IMG/VR virus record: IMGVR_UViG_3300036398_002854
Span: 1-55,507 of that record
DNA: 55,507 nucleotides
Direction: 5' to 3' (one strand)
From: a virus
Each line of letters starts with the position of its first letter. Positions within the stretch are counted from its first letter, which is position 1. The notes below the pieces were generated by a model that saw nothing but the letters and a program-made list of their open reading frames with translations, ran no database searches and was not told the DNA's origin. Positions 48,705-55,507 of this stretch are shown here, piece by piece. The translations under genes and the position numbers were made by a program.

Positions 48705-48758
48705 AAGGCGTGGCATAGCCTAGGTCGCTCCTCAACGCAAGCGGGAAAATTTTGGAAA

Positions 48759-49202
48759 ATGCAGATCAACATGGGTGAGCCGTATTGGCTTTTCGACAGG
48801 AAGCAGGTTCAGCGGCTAGAGCCTCAAGCGATTTACGTAGGTGACTTGGCGGTGCAGAGCCAGAAGGGGGTGTGGTCGGGCATCCCCGTGGCGGTGTTCT
48901 ACACGCCTGAGCCGCGCGAAGGCTACACCAACCACTACTTCGGCGTCTACAAGTCCCAAACCCGGCACGACATGCCGACTTGGATGATTTGCGACGCCAC
49001 ATCCGCCGCAGAGCATACGTGGGGTGGCTTGGAAATGAAGGGGGAAGTCATCTTCTCGCGCTGGCGCCACGACTTCAGGACGTTCTCGTTTGGTGGTCCT
49101 TATGTTGATGGTGGCCCTGATTACATGCGTGTCGTGGGTCTGCAAGAAATTGCAAAACCCGTTCGCCTTCGTCTCGTCAACGGCATCTTCAAGGTGATCT
49201 AA
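48759..49202 (+). CDS. Unknown conserved protein before the primase-helicase (147 aa)
   Basis: Start taken at ATG 48759; an ATG at 48771 is also possible and neither has a strong ribosome site. The protein has INMGEPYWLFDRKQVQRLEP, GDLAVQSQKGVWSGIPVAVF and YFGVYKSQT, then SRWRHDFRTFSFGGPYVDGG. It reads like a compact beta-rich domain. No family recognised. It is followed after one base by the primase-helicase gene, so it is probably part of the replication operon. Confidence 0.65.
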   Translation: MQINMGEPYWLFDRKQVQRLEPQAIYVGDLAVQSQKGVWSGIPVAVFYTPEPREGYTNHYFGVYKSQTRHDMPTWMICDATSAAEHTWGGLEMKGEVIFSRWRHDFRTFSFGGPYVDGGPDYMRVVGLQEIAKPVRLRLVNGIFKVI

Positions 49203-49203
49203 G

Positions 49204-52200
49204 TTGCACTTTATCTTTGCCTGCGACCATCCCCAGCGCAAGACGTTCACCATGGGAGGCAGCTTCAAGCCGACGCAGAAGCCCGCGAAGTTCAACACGT
49301 ATTGGATTTCGGACCAGGACGCGGGCGTTGACAGCCTGGAAACGCTCTTGGCTGCAATCAAAAAGCGCCTCGCTCACAAGAAAAAGCCGGAAAACTTCGC
49401 GGTGATGCGCGGGGTGTGGCACGCCGAAGATGAGATGTGGCGCCTTGAGGAGCAGCGTAAAACCTCTGTTGCTGAACGCGCTGCTAAGGGCAATGAAGTC
49501 CCTGCCTCGCAAATGATCCCTGCCGTCAGGAAGGGCGAGGGTCGTAGCCATTACCTGCGCCGTAAGCCGTATATCATAGACGCGCCTATCTCTTGGGTGT
49601 GCTTCGATTTCGACGGCTTGCAAATCGAAGGCATGGGCGATTTTGATGTGGCCAATCCGGTGCCTTGGGCGCAGAAGGCCATTCAGATGGAACTCGGCCC
49701 GGATTTCGCGGTGGTAGACTACGTGCTTCAGCTTTCTTCCTCAGCGGGGTTGAAGCCGGGGATTTCGGCTCATTGCTGGTTTTGGCTGGATAAGCCGATG
49801 GATGGGGCGGCGTGGAAGGCATGGTATGCGCGAAGGACGCGCGAATTGGGCCGCGCGCCACGTATTGATAAAACTCTTTTCGACCGTGAACGCATCCACT
49901 ACATCGCCACGCCAAAATTCGATGGTGGTGTCATCGACCCTGTGGCCGATGCGGTTCAGGACCGCTTTATTCTTGTCAAGAATGTCGAAGCGGATGTGGT
50001 TTTGCGCGACTTCGCCGCCTTGGAGACGGAGGCGGAGGCTAAGCGCGAAGCCATTGAAGTTGATTTTTCCGACGAGAGCGAGCGCGCTCAGGAAGCGTTC
50101 AACCGCCCCGGCGTGATTGGCGCCTTCAATCGCTGCTTCTCCATGTCCGATACGATCAATCGCTTCCTCTCTGAGCATTATCGTATCGACAGCGCGGACG
50201 GACGGGTGACGTGGTTGAAAAGCGAGCAGCCGGGCGGATGCAAGATTGTGGCGGGGAACACGCGGATGTTCTCAACGCACAACAGCGATCCACTAGGGCA
50301 TTTTGTCGGCACCGCTTTTGACCATGTTCAGGCCGTGTTGTTCGATGACGATTACACGTCAACCGCAGAGTGGGCGCGCACGTTGCCTGAAGTCGAAGCG
50401 GAGATGGAGCGCGTCGAACTCGGGGTGTTTGACGACGAAGCGCCGACAGAATCTTTCGCCCCAACCATCAGCGTCAGGGATGAAGCGGTCAAGCCCGTGA
50501 AGGTCGAGACCCCGGAAGACGTGATGGCAGAATACCCTATGCCAAAGAAATGGCATGGTCAGGATGCCTCCTACCGCCTCACGGACGGGACGTGGTGGTA
50601 TGGCTATGAGAAGGCGGAGGAAGAGGACGAAGAAGGCTCGAAAAAGAAAAAGAAGGGCAACCGCTTCGTGAGTCTCTGGACGCCGATTACCTTTGTCCGC
50701 GAATTTATCTCGGCCAACACCGGAGAGATTACAACCGAATACAAGCTGCGGGACAAGTGGGGCAAACCCGTTTCGGTGATGATCGAAAAAGGCAAGGTGG
50801 TCACGGCGCCAACGGAAGTGCTTGGCAAGCTGCATAGCCTTGGGTGGTTGTTTGAGATCAACGCCGACAAGGCGTTCGTCCACTACATGCGCGTGAAGTC
50901 CCCCGACGTGATCTATACCTCGTTGGATAGTCGGGGTTGGGACAAAAAGGGGTTGGCGTTCGCCGCGCCCAACGGCGCCATCTTCGGCGCCTCCAACGCC
51001 ATCCTTCGGCCAGATTTGGTGGTGGGTGAGAAGGTTGCCCGTGGTGGCAGCCTTGAGGGTTGGCGTGGTGTGGTGAATGACGTTTTGGCGTTGGAGGGGT
51101 GCGCGCATTGGGCATTGGCCATCGCCGCAGGATTTGTGGGTCCATTGGTTGGGTTGCTGAATGTCCCGACGAGTGGTTTGGCCCTGTGCGGCGAGACCTC
51201 CAAGGGCAAGACGACCGCATTGAAATTGGCCGTGTCGGCTTGGACTTCGCCAGACCCACAAGCCAATCGTGATGGTGGCCTCTTGGTCAGCCTGCGTGGC
51301 ACGTCGAACTCGGTGGACGTGTTGGCGGAAAACGCCAACCATACCGTCCTGGCCTTGGATGAGACAGCCATGATGCAGGCGAAGGACTTGGAGAGCCTAG
51401 TGTTTTCCGTGACCTCCGGTGCAGGCAAGGCGCGCATGAACATCACGGGGCAAGGGTTGCGGAAGTCGTCGGTGTGGCAGACGTTCGTTCTGATTTCCGG
51501 TGAACAGAGCCTCGCCCAACGATTCGAGGATGCGACCGGGAAGAAGATGGCGAAGGGCGCTGCGGCACGGTTGCTGGACGTGGATGTGGATGCGTTGGAC
51601 GTGACGGTGAGTGACCTTGATGCGTTGCGGCGTATCGAGGGCGGGATGCTGGAGAATTTTGGATGGGCGGGGCCAGCCTTTGTGCAGGGGTTGGTTGGCG
51701 GTGGCTACCTTGATCGGGTCGGGGAGTTGCAGGTCCGCTTAGATCAGTTGATGAAGGGGCTGAATAAGGGGGAAGCTGGGTTGGTGGGCCGCGCTGCGCG
51801 TGTGGCCGCGCTGTTGCTGCTCGGGGCGGAATTGGCGGAGGAGTTTGGCGTGTTGTCGGTGAGCAACGCCAAGAGTGTGGCTAATGCGGTTGACGTGATT
51901 TGGGGCGATTTCTCAGAAAGCAAGGCGGCTAATCCGCAGGAAACGATGGTGGGGGAAGTGCGTCAGTGGATCGCCTCGCGCCTCAATATGTCGATCTTTT
52001 CGATTGATGACATCGCCCGCCACAGCGTCGAAGCGGATGGGTGGTACGACGGTGATCTGATCTACTTGCTGGCTAACCGCATCACGAAACCAAGCAAAGG
52101 CGCCGCCCAAGAAAAGGCGGTCGTGAAGGCTTTGGAGGGTGCAGGGGTGATGCAGCGCCAATGGAAGGACCGCACCAAGTCGTCATATATCCCGAAACGC

Positions 52201-52290
52201 GGTTCCGGGATCGTGCATTACCGCGTCGACGCCGCCAAACTCGGGTTGGTTCTCAGCCCGGATTTCGAGGAAGCAGCGCCAGAAAAATAG
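49204..52290 (+). CDS. Primase-helicase: AEP-like N-terminus and DUF927 helicase (1028 aa)
   Basis: A TTG start at 49204 follows AAGGTG by seven bases; ATG 49252 is the alternative. The N-terminal 250 residues resemble an archaeo-eukaryotic primase: VCFDFDGL gives the acidic pair, SAHCWFWLDK the histidine motif and ERIHYIATPKF a later strand. Residues about 560-900 are a DUF927 ATPase with GETSKGKTTALK (Walker A) and VLALDETAMMQ (Walker B). A low-complexity EEEDEEGSKKKKKGN linker connects the two. It is the only primase seen here and so the likely replisome loader, transcribed towards the candidate origin that directly follows. Confidence 0.85.
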   Translation: MHFIFACDHPQRKTFTMGGSFKPTQKPAKFNTYWISDQDAGVDSLETLLAAIKKRLAHKKKPENFAVMRGVWHAEDEMWRLEEQRKTSVAERAAKGNEVPASQMIPAVRKGEGRSHYLRRKPYIIDAPISWVCFDFDGLQIEGMGDFDVANPVPWAQKAIQMELGPDFAVVDYVLQLSSSAGLKPGISAHCWFWLDKPMDGAAWKAWYARRTRELGRAPRIDKTLFDRERIHYIATPKFDGGVIDPVADAVQDRFILVKNVEADVVLRDFAALETEAEAKREAIEVDFSDESERAQEAFNRPGVIGAFNRCFSMSDTINRFLSEHYRIDSADGRVTWLKSEQPGGCKIVAGNTRMFSTHNSDPLGHFVGTAFDHVQAVLFDDDYTSTAEWARTLPEVEAEMERVELGVFDDEAPTESFAPTISVRDEAVKPVKVETPEDVMAEYPMPKKWHGQDASYRLTDGTWWYGYEKAEEEDEEGSKKKKKGNRFVSLWTPITFVREFISANTGEITTEYKLRDKWGKPVSVMIEKGKVVTAPTEVLGKLHSLGWLFEINADKAFVHYMRVKSPDVIYTSLDSRGWDKKGLAFAAPNGAIFGASNAILRPDLVVGEKVARGGSLEGWRGVVNDVLALEGCAHWALAIAAGFVGPLVGLLNVPTSGLALCGETSKGKTTALKLAVSAWTSPDPQANRDGGLLVSLRGTSNSVDVLAENANHTVLALDETAMMQAKDLESLVFSVTSGAGKARMNITGQGLRKSSVWQTFVLISGEQSLAQRFEDATGKKMAKGAAARLLDVDVDALDVTVSDLDALRRIEGGMLENFGWAGPAFVQGLVGGGYLDRVGELQVRLDQLMKGLNKGEAGLVGRAARVAALLLLGAELAEEFGVLSVSNAKSVANAVDVIWGDFSESKAANPQETMVGEVRQWIASRLNMSIFSIDDIARHSVEADGWYDGDLIYLLANRITKPSKGAAQEKAVVKALEGAGVMQRQWKDRTKSSYIPKRGSGIVHYRVDAAKLGLVLSPDFEEAAPEK

Positions 52291-52315
52291 AAAAAATATT
52301 TTTTCGAATTATGGA

Positions 52316-52352
52316 AAATACCCCGGCATTTATGAAAAATGCCGGGGTATTT
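52316..52352 (+). terminator. Strong terminator after the primase-helicase gene
   Basis: A perfect 15 bp stem (52316-52330 with 52338-52352) with a seven-base loop is followed by more T. It isolates the downstream candidate origin from replication-gene transcription. Confidence 0.93.
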
Positions 52353-52505
52353 TTTTCTACAACGCCAAACACGGTGCGTTTTGGGCGGTTTTCGGTAGAC
52401 CGCCCAAAATTGGGCGCGTTTTGGGCGGTTTTTTTTGCCGTAAGTAGTTGAAATCATTAGTTTTGGGCGGTTTGGGCGGTTTGGGCGGTGTTTTGAGAGA
52501 GGCTC

Positions 52506-52511
52506 TATAAT
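52506..52511 (+). promoter_or_regulatory. TATAAT -10 element beside the iterons
   Basis: A perfect TATAAT lies 17 bases after an iteron copy (52483-52488), so that the iteron would occupy the -35 place. Binding of a protein to the iterons could therefore switch a rightward transcript, for example one that primes replication. Confidence 0.35.
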
Positions 52512-52575
52512 AGGCATAGGGGATAAAAGAAAAAAAATAATTAAATACGGTTGTGGATTTATTTATTTTTCTTCC

Positions 52576-52597
52576 TATCTATCTTATAAGATAGATA
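52576..52597. repeat. 22 bp perfect palindrome in the origin core
   Basis: The sequence from 52576 to 52597 (TATCTATCTTA and its reverse complement) is a perfect 22 bp palindrome of mainly A and T. It could extrude as cruciform or bind a dimeric protein. It is nearly in the middle between the two iteron arrays. Confidence 0.9.
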
Positions 52598-52764
52598 AAA
52601 AGACCGCCCAAACCGCCCAAAGCGCCCAAAACCGCGAAACGCCCCCTAAAATCAAGGGTTTATTTTTGGGCGGTTTTGTTTTCGGCTCCGCCCAAAAAAC
52701 GCCCACCCGCCCAAAACCGTCCAAGGCTTGAAAACGCCCTTTGGCGCCGTCCATACAGCCTCCC

Positions 52765-53373
52765 ATGACCGTTCTGATCTTCGACACAGAGACTTCCGGC
52801 CTTGTGGATCGGCGCTTCGAGGCTGAAGACCCGCAGCAGCCTGACGTGGTGCAGTTGGCGGCGCTGCTGTGCGGCGATGACGGTAAGGTGCTTTCTTCAT
52901 TGTCGGTGTTGCTCCGCCCCGCGCTGCGCCCTATCGAACCGGGCGCTGCCAAGGTCCATGGCATCACGCAAGCGATGGCGCAGGAACACGGCTTGAACGC
53001 CACACAGGCGCTTATTTTGTTCGGGGCTATGGTAGACAAGGCGGACGTGCTGGTGGCGCACAACCTCTCCTTCGACGCCCTAGTGCTGCGGACGGCGTGG
53101 CACCGCGCCTTTGACGAAGATTTCCGTGTCAGGCTTTTTGGCAAGCGAGCGTTTTGCACGATGAAGGCGATGACCCCCGTGTGCAAAATCCTGAACGGTC
53201 GCTCGCGCCACAAGACCGACTACAAGTGGCCCAAGCTCAGCGAGTGCATCGAGTTCCTGTTTGGCGAACGCTTGGAGGGCGCGCACGACGCCCTTGTGGA
53301 CGCGAAGGCGTGTGCGCGGATATACTTCGAGTTGCAACGCAGGAAGGGTCTTGCGGACACTCAGGAGGAATAG
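52765..53373 (+). CDS. DnaQ-like 3'-5' exonuclease (202 aa)
   Basis: Start is ATG 52765. The DEDDh motifs are complete: FDTETSGLVD (Exo I), AHNLSFDALVLRTAW (Exo II) and HDALVDAKACARIYF (Exo III). A stand-alone epsilon-like exonuclease of this kind could proofread in trans. That is notable as the phage polymerase has its own exonuclease split over two genes. Located right after the candidate origin and before small genes. Confidence 0.88.
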   Translation: MTVLIFDTETSGLVDRRFEAEDPQQPDVVQLAALLCGDDGKVLSSLSVLLRPALRPIEPGAAKVHGITQAMAQEHGLNATQALILFGAMVDKADVLVAHNLSFDALVLRTAWHRAFDEDFRVRLFGKRAFCTMKAMTPVCKILNGRSRHKTDYKWPKLSECIEFLFGERLEGAHDALVDAKACARIYFELQRRKGLADTQEE

Positions 53374-53376
53374 GCC

Positions 53377-53547
53377 ATGCCGCTGAAGCAGGGTTACGGC
53401 AAGAAGACCATCTCGGAGAACATCGCCAAGGAAGTGCGCTCCGGGCGGGACACAAAGCAGGCGGTGGCCATCGCCTATTCCGTGGCCAACAAGGCCCGCA
53501 AGAAGGCGGGCAAGCCGCCTCTGAAGCAGAAGGGCATGAAGGACTAG
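53377..53547 (+). CDS. Small basic phage protein with KTISENI / KQAVAIAY motifs (56 aa)
   Basis: A GGAGG ribosome site precedes ATG 53377. The sequence [20 protein letters not shown] followed by [17 protein letters not shown] is a widespread small family in phages and prophages. Members are highly basic and their function is unknown. It follows the exonuclease gene by three bases. Confidence 0.8.
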   Translation: MPLKQGYGKKTISENIAKEVRSGRDTKQAVAIAYSVANKARKKAGKPPLKQKGMKD

Positions 53548-53558
53548 GCTGCCACCAG

Positions 53559-53589
53559 AAGCGGCCCTAGGCGCCTCCTAGGGCCGCTT
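53559..53589 (+). terminator. Long hairpin after the small basic gene
   Basis: AAGCGGCCCTAGG (53559-53571) and CCTAGGGCCGCTT (53577-53589) form a perfect 13 bp stem with a five-base loop. There is no T run, so it may be a weak or Rho-assisted terminator or an RNA stabiliser. Confidence 0.6.
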
Positions 53590-53616
53590 GACACGTCCTG
53601 CCTGCTAGGCTACTTG
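53588..53616 (+). promoter_or_regulatory. Candidate promoter for the MazG/KdsD operon
   Basis: A consensus TTGACA (53588-53593) starts in the last bases of the preceding hairpin and is followed after 17 bases by TACTTG (53611-53616), a weak -10. The first gene of the operon begins 58 bases further on. Confidence 0.45.
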
Positions 53617-53673
53617 CCTACCTAGGGCGCCGCCCCACAACCGTTTTAACCGCATCAATTCCCAAGGAAGACC

Positions 53674-54051
53674 ATGCACGAGAACCAGCAGCCTTTTACC
53701 GGGCTATACAACACAAACGGCTTGCCGCCTTTTGATGTTCCCCATTCCACCAAGGACGCGCGTGAGCGTATCATCCAACTGACCACGGCGATTGCGTCGA
53801 TTGATGACCAGTGCAAGTATCGTGAGATCAGCAACACGCTTGACCCTGAGTGGTTCAAGCGCGCCATGACTTCCAAGCGGTTCAAGTCGCTTGAGATGCA
53901 GCGCCTCCAGGCGTGGTTGGATGAGCGCCTTGATAGCGGCGCCATGACGCTCGATGAAGCCATTCTCGCCGTTGTTCGCAACGACTACTCGGATAGCGAG
54001 TGGGAAAGTGTTATGGCGGAGGCGCGGGACATGGTGGCGCAGAACCAATGA
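53674..54051 (+). CDS. Unknown helical protein (125 aa)
   Basis: ATG 53674 follows AAGGAAG. The protein starts MHENQQPFTGLYNTNGLPPF and then is helical with DARERIIQLTTAIASIDDQC, WLDERLDSGAMTLDEAILA and a C-terminal SEWESVMAEARDMV. No family recognised. Its stop overlaps the MazG start (ATGA). Confidence 0.65.
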   Translation: MHENQQPFTGLYNTNGLPPFDVPHSTKDARERIIQLTTAIASIDDQCKYREISNTLDPEWFKRAMTSKRFKSLEMQRLQAWLDERLDSGAMTLDEAILAVVRNDYSDSEWESVMAEARDMVAQNQ

Positions 54052-54419
54052 ACAGCGATGTTGCCTACTCCGCTAATGTTCTGACCACGGCTTGCCACCT
54101 TGCCTCCAAGCGGGCAGGGTGGTGGGACGGCATCAATCCTCGCGAACCATACGTCATCGCCACCAAACTCATGCTCGCCGTGAGTGAGTTGGCTGAGGCG
54201 ATGGAGGGGGCGCGCAAGGGCCTGAAAGACGACAAGCTGCCTGAGAAGGAGATGCTTGAAGTCGAGTTGGCTGATTGCGTGATTCGTGTTTTCGATTTGG
54301 CGGGTGCTTTGGGCTATAGCGATTTTGGCGGCACGCTTGCTGCCAAGATGGCCTACAATGCGACGCGGGTTGACCACAAGAAGGAAAGCAGGGAGGCTGA
54401 AGGTGGAAATCGCTTTTAA
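54048..54419 (+). CDS. MazG-like nucleotide pyrophosphohydrolase (123 aa)
   Basis: Start ATG 54048 overlaps the preceding stop. The all-alpha NTP-PPase core is visible: KLMLAVSELAEAMEGARKGL with the E-x-x-E metal-binding helix, then MLEVELADCVIRVFDLAGAL with the second acidic helix. Phage MazG proteins hydrolyse dNTPs or (p)ppGpp-like nucleotides, cleaning the pool or altering host stress signalling. It overlaps the KdsD-like gene by 17 bases. Confidence 0.82.
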   Translation: MNSDVAYSANVLTTACHLASKRAGWWDGINPREPYVIATKLMLAVSELAEAMEGARKGLKDDKLPEKEMLEVELADCVIRVFDLAGALGYSDFGGTLAAKMAYNATRVDHKKESREAEGGNRF

Positions 54420-55038
54420 CGTAGACTACGTAGATGAGCGCCTTGTTGCCCGGCATAATTTAGAGAAGCAAGGCAGGGCAGTCGAAGGATTGGCGTATGT
54501 GGTAGGTATGCCTTTTTCCGCAGTCGTGGATCGCATCACGAGCACATACCAATACAATCGGATTGTTGTTTTTAGTGGCGTCGGTAAGTCTGGCTTGGTA
54601 GGACGTTATCTGGCGTCGTGCTTCAACGCTATCGGTGTCTCCAGCGTTTTTCTATCACCCTCAGAAGCCGTTCACGGCGACCTAGGAGTGTTGCACGCGG
54701 CTGGCGTTTTGATTGCGTTATCTGTTTCCGGTAAGACAAAAGAATTAAAGCCGGTGATGGCCTGCGCGCGTAATATACAGTTAAACACATATCTCATCAC
54801 GGCAGGCGACGAGAAATGCCCCCTTGCTGCCAAGGCTACGGGCACGCTATTTCTGCCCCCGCTTCCTGAAATCGACCCATCAGGTATGCTCCCACTCAAG
54901 GCTTCTCTAATGCAAATGGCGCTAGGCAACGCCATCATCGCTGCGGTGTCTGACAGGATCGAATTTAGTAGAGAGCGATTGGCGTATTTGCACCCAGGCG
55001 GTGCGATTGGCGAGGCTTTGAAGGAAAGCGCCGGATAG
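54403..55038 (+). CDS. kdsD: KdsD/KpsF-like arabinose-5-phosphate isomerase, SIS domain only (211 aa)
   Basis: GTG start 54403 follows GGGAGG by seven bases. The SIS domain shows VVFSGVGKSGLVGRYLASCF, SPSEAVHGDLGVL, ALSVSGKTKELKPVM and the C-terminal LAYLHPGGAIG with the conserved histidine. This enzyme interconverts ribulose-5-phosphate and arabinose-5-phosphate, the substrate of KdsA, also encoded by this phage. The two C-terminal CBS domains of cellular KdsD are absent, so regulation is probably lost. It could alternatively supply arabinose for DNA or glycan modification. Confidence 0.87.
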   Translation: MEIAFNVDYVDERLVARHNLEKQGRAVEGLAYVVGMPFSAVVDRITSTYQYNRIVVFSGVGKSGLVGRYLASCFNAIGVSSVFLSPSEAVHGDLGVLHAAGVLIALSVSGKTKELKPVMACARNIQLNTYLITAGDEKCPLAAKATGTLFLPPLPEIDPSGMLPLKASLMQMALGNAIIAAVSDRIEFSRERLAYLHPGGAIGEALKESAG

Positions 55039-55052
55039 GCGCTTTCTTTTTT
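55024..55052 (+). terminator. Terminator overlapping the KdsD-like stop codon
   Basis: GAAAGCGCC (55024-55032) and GGCGCTTTC (55038-55046) form a perfect 9 bp stem, followed by six T. The TAG stop (55036-55038) lies in the loop and at the start of the second arm. Confidence 0.9.
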
Positions 55053-55119
55053 GTTTCCGAAAGCCCTCGGATAGTCTGAAAAATTTTGCCGGTTCAAAAT
55101 TCTTGAAAGGTTTTTGCAA

Positions 55120-55317
55120 ATGCCAAAAGACGATTTTCACGCCCCTGCGCCTGCTACCGCCTTTGCTGTGGTGGCGCAAGTCAATCCGGTGATTAGGATG
55201 GCGTTGCTTTTCAGCGATGCGCGCATTGCCGCGTCCGCTGCCGTGGAAAAAAGCAAAGAGATGGGGCAGCCGCATCACGTTGTCGAAGTGACGATTAGCT
55301 GCGGTTCGTTCTGGTAG
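55120..55317 (+). CDS. Small unknown protein (65 aa)
   Basis: ATG 55120 is chosen although AAAGG lies 11 bases upstream; a TTG at 55114 has better spacing. The protein begins MPKDDFHAPAPATAFAVVAQ, then a hydrophobic helix (VIRMALLFSDARIAASAAV) and a SCGSFW end. No family recognised. It stands alone between a terminator and the repeat region. Confidence 0.5.
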   Translation: MPKDDFHAPAPATAFAVVAQVNPVIRMALLFSDARIAASAAVEKSKEMGQPHHVVEVTISCGSFW

Positions 55318-55404
55318 TTTCTAGGTCGTTACCAGAAAGGTCAAAAGCGCGGGTTGGATTATGGCTGATGCGGAATGCGTTGCCGTATCCCGCCTTGGGT
55401 CCCC

Positions 55405-55507
55405 CCCCCTGCCTGGGGTCGGGGGGCTACTCGCCCCCCCTGCCTGGGGTCGGGGGGCTACTCGCCCCCCCCGCCTGGGGTCGGGGGGCTACTCGCCCCC
55501 CCCCCGC
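55405..55507 (+). repeat. 31 bp G/C tandem repeat with hairpins at the window edge
   Basis: Three tandem copies at a 31 bp period (starting at 55410, 55441 and 55472) contain GCCTGGGGTCGGGGGGCTAC then TCG and a run of C. Each copy has a G6/C6 stem with a CTACTCG loop, and adjacent G runs could form G-quadruplexes. The window ends inside the array. A real terminal repeat or an assembly error of a C-run region are both possible. Confidence 0.75.

Larger units (their letters stand above)
52383..52712. other. Candidate origin of replication: inverted GGGCGG iteron arrays around an AT-rich core
   Basis: This 474-base gene-free stretch (52291-52764) holds ten GGGCGG copies. Three are tandem at a 9 bp period on the plus strand (52465, 52474, 52483, units GGGCGGTTT); two plus one degenerate copy are in the opposite direction at the same period (52604, 52613, 52622). 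Others are at 52383, 52400 (inverted), 52423, 52668, 52688 (inverted) and 52707 (inverted). Between the arrays lies an AT-rich core with a 22 bp palindrome. The position directly after the primase-helicase gene fits an origin. An operator region for a repressor is the alternative. Confidence 0.65.

Noticed and set aside
50359-51342. Long leftward reading frame opposite the primase-helicase gene
   Set aside because: It is histidine/arginine/proline rich, a product of the other strand of a GC-rich coding gene, and has no ribosome site or family features.
52383-52712. CRISPR array or transposon ends
   Set aside because: Repeats are only 6-9 bp, in both directions and without spacer-sized gaps or a transposase.
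55405-55507. CRISPR array
   Set aside because: The period is 31 bp with no unique spacers, so the units are simple tandem repeats.

Overview
The window is a 55.5 kb piece of a tailed double-stranded DNA bacteriophage genome. It has a portal, scaffold, P22-type coat protein, head-tail connectors, one tail tube protein, a 1,773-residue tape measure protein and no sheath genes, which points to a long-tailed siphovirus. An Alphaproteobacterial host is likely: there is a GapR (DUF2312) homologue, a DUF1194 von Willebrand protein, and promoter-like CTTGAC boxes. I see no integrase, excisionase or C1/Cro-type repressor, so nothing here indicates lysogeny. The window is cut on the left inside the portal gene, so the terminase genes are presumably further left.

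Layout. (1) 1-4112, mostly rightward: portal C-terminus, a DUF115/MptE-like protein, scaffold and major capsid protein, with a small leftward pair at 1308-1852. (2) 4164-36597, all leftward. Read in the direction of transcription, from high to low coordinates, this holds: ribonucleotide reductase beta with an intein, RuvC, SNF2 helicase, an AT-hook protein, DUF2800, DUF2815, a split family-A DNA polymerase with a DNA methyltransferase gene inside it, a macro-like protein, GapR, a vWA protein, a second methyltransferase, PhoH, small proteins, three sugar or methyl transferases, head-tail connectors, tail tube, frameshifted tail chaperones, tape measure, tail tip and fibre proteins, a lysis cassette (holin, GH24 endolysin, overlapping spanins), a metallophosphoesterase, dNMP kinase, dCMP deaminase and two tRNAs. 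(3) 36745-42582, rightward: fibre and receptor-binding genes, including a six-bladed propeller made of near-identical repeats and an 854-residue repeat fibre. (4) 42579-48663, leftward: nucleoside 2-deoxyribosyltransferase, dCTP deaminase/dUTPase-like protein, Dda-like helicase, KdsA, ribonucleotide reductase alpha. (5) 48759-55317, rightward: primase-helicase, a candidate iteron origin, DnaQ-type exonuclease, MazG and a KdsD-like isomerase. The window ends in a G/C-rich 31 bp tandem repeat.

How it works together. A large nucleotide-supply set feeds a phage-encoded replisome: PrimPol/DUF927, PolA, SNF2 and Dda helicases, DUF2815 and RuvC. Two enzymes for consecutive steps of Kdo-8-phosphate synthesis (KdsD-like and KdsA), plus two glycosyltransferase-like proteins, an FkbM methyltransferase and a DUF115 protein, suggest a phage sugar pathway acting on the virion, the DNA or the host envelope. 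The most unusual points are the polymerase gene interrupted within its exonuclease active site, the Kdo pathway pair, the inverted iteron arrays around a 22 bp palindrome, and the intein placed between iron ligands of NrdB.
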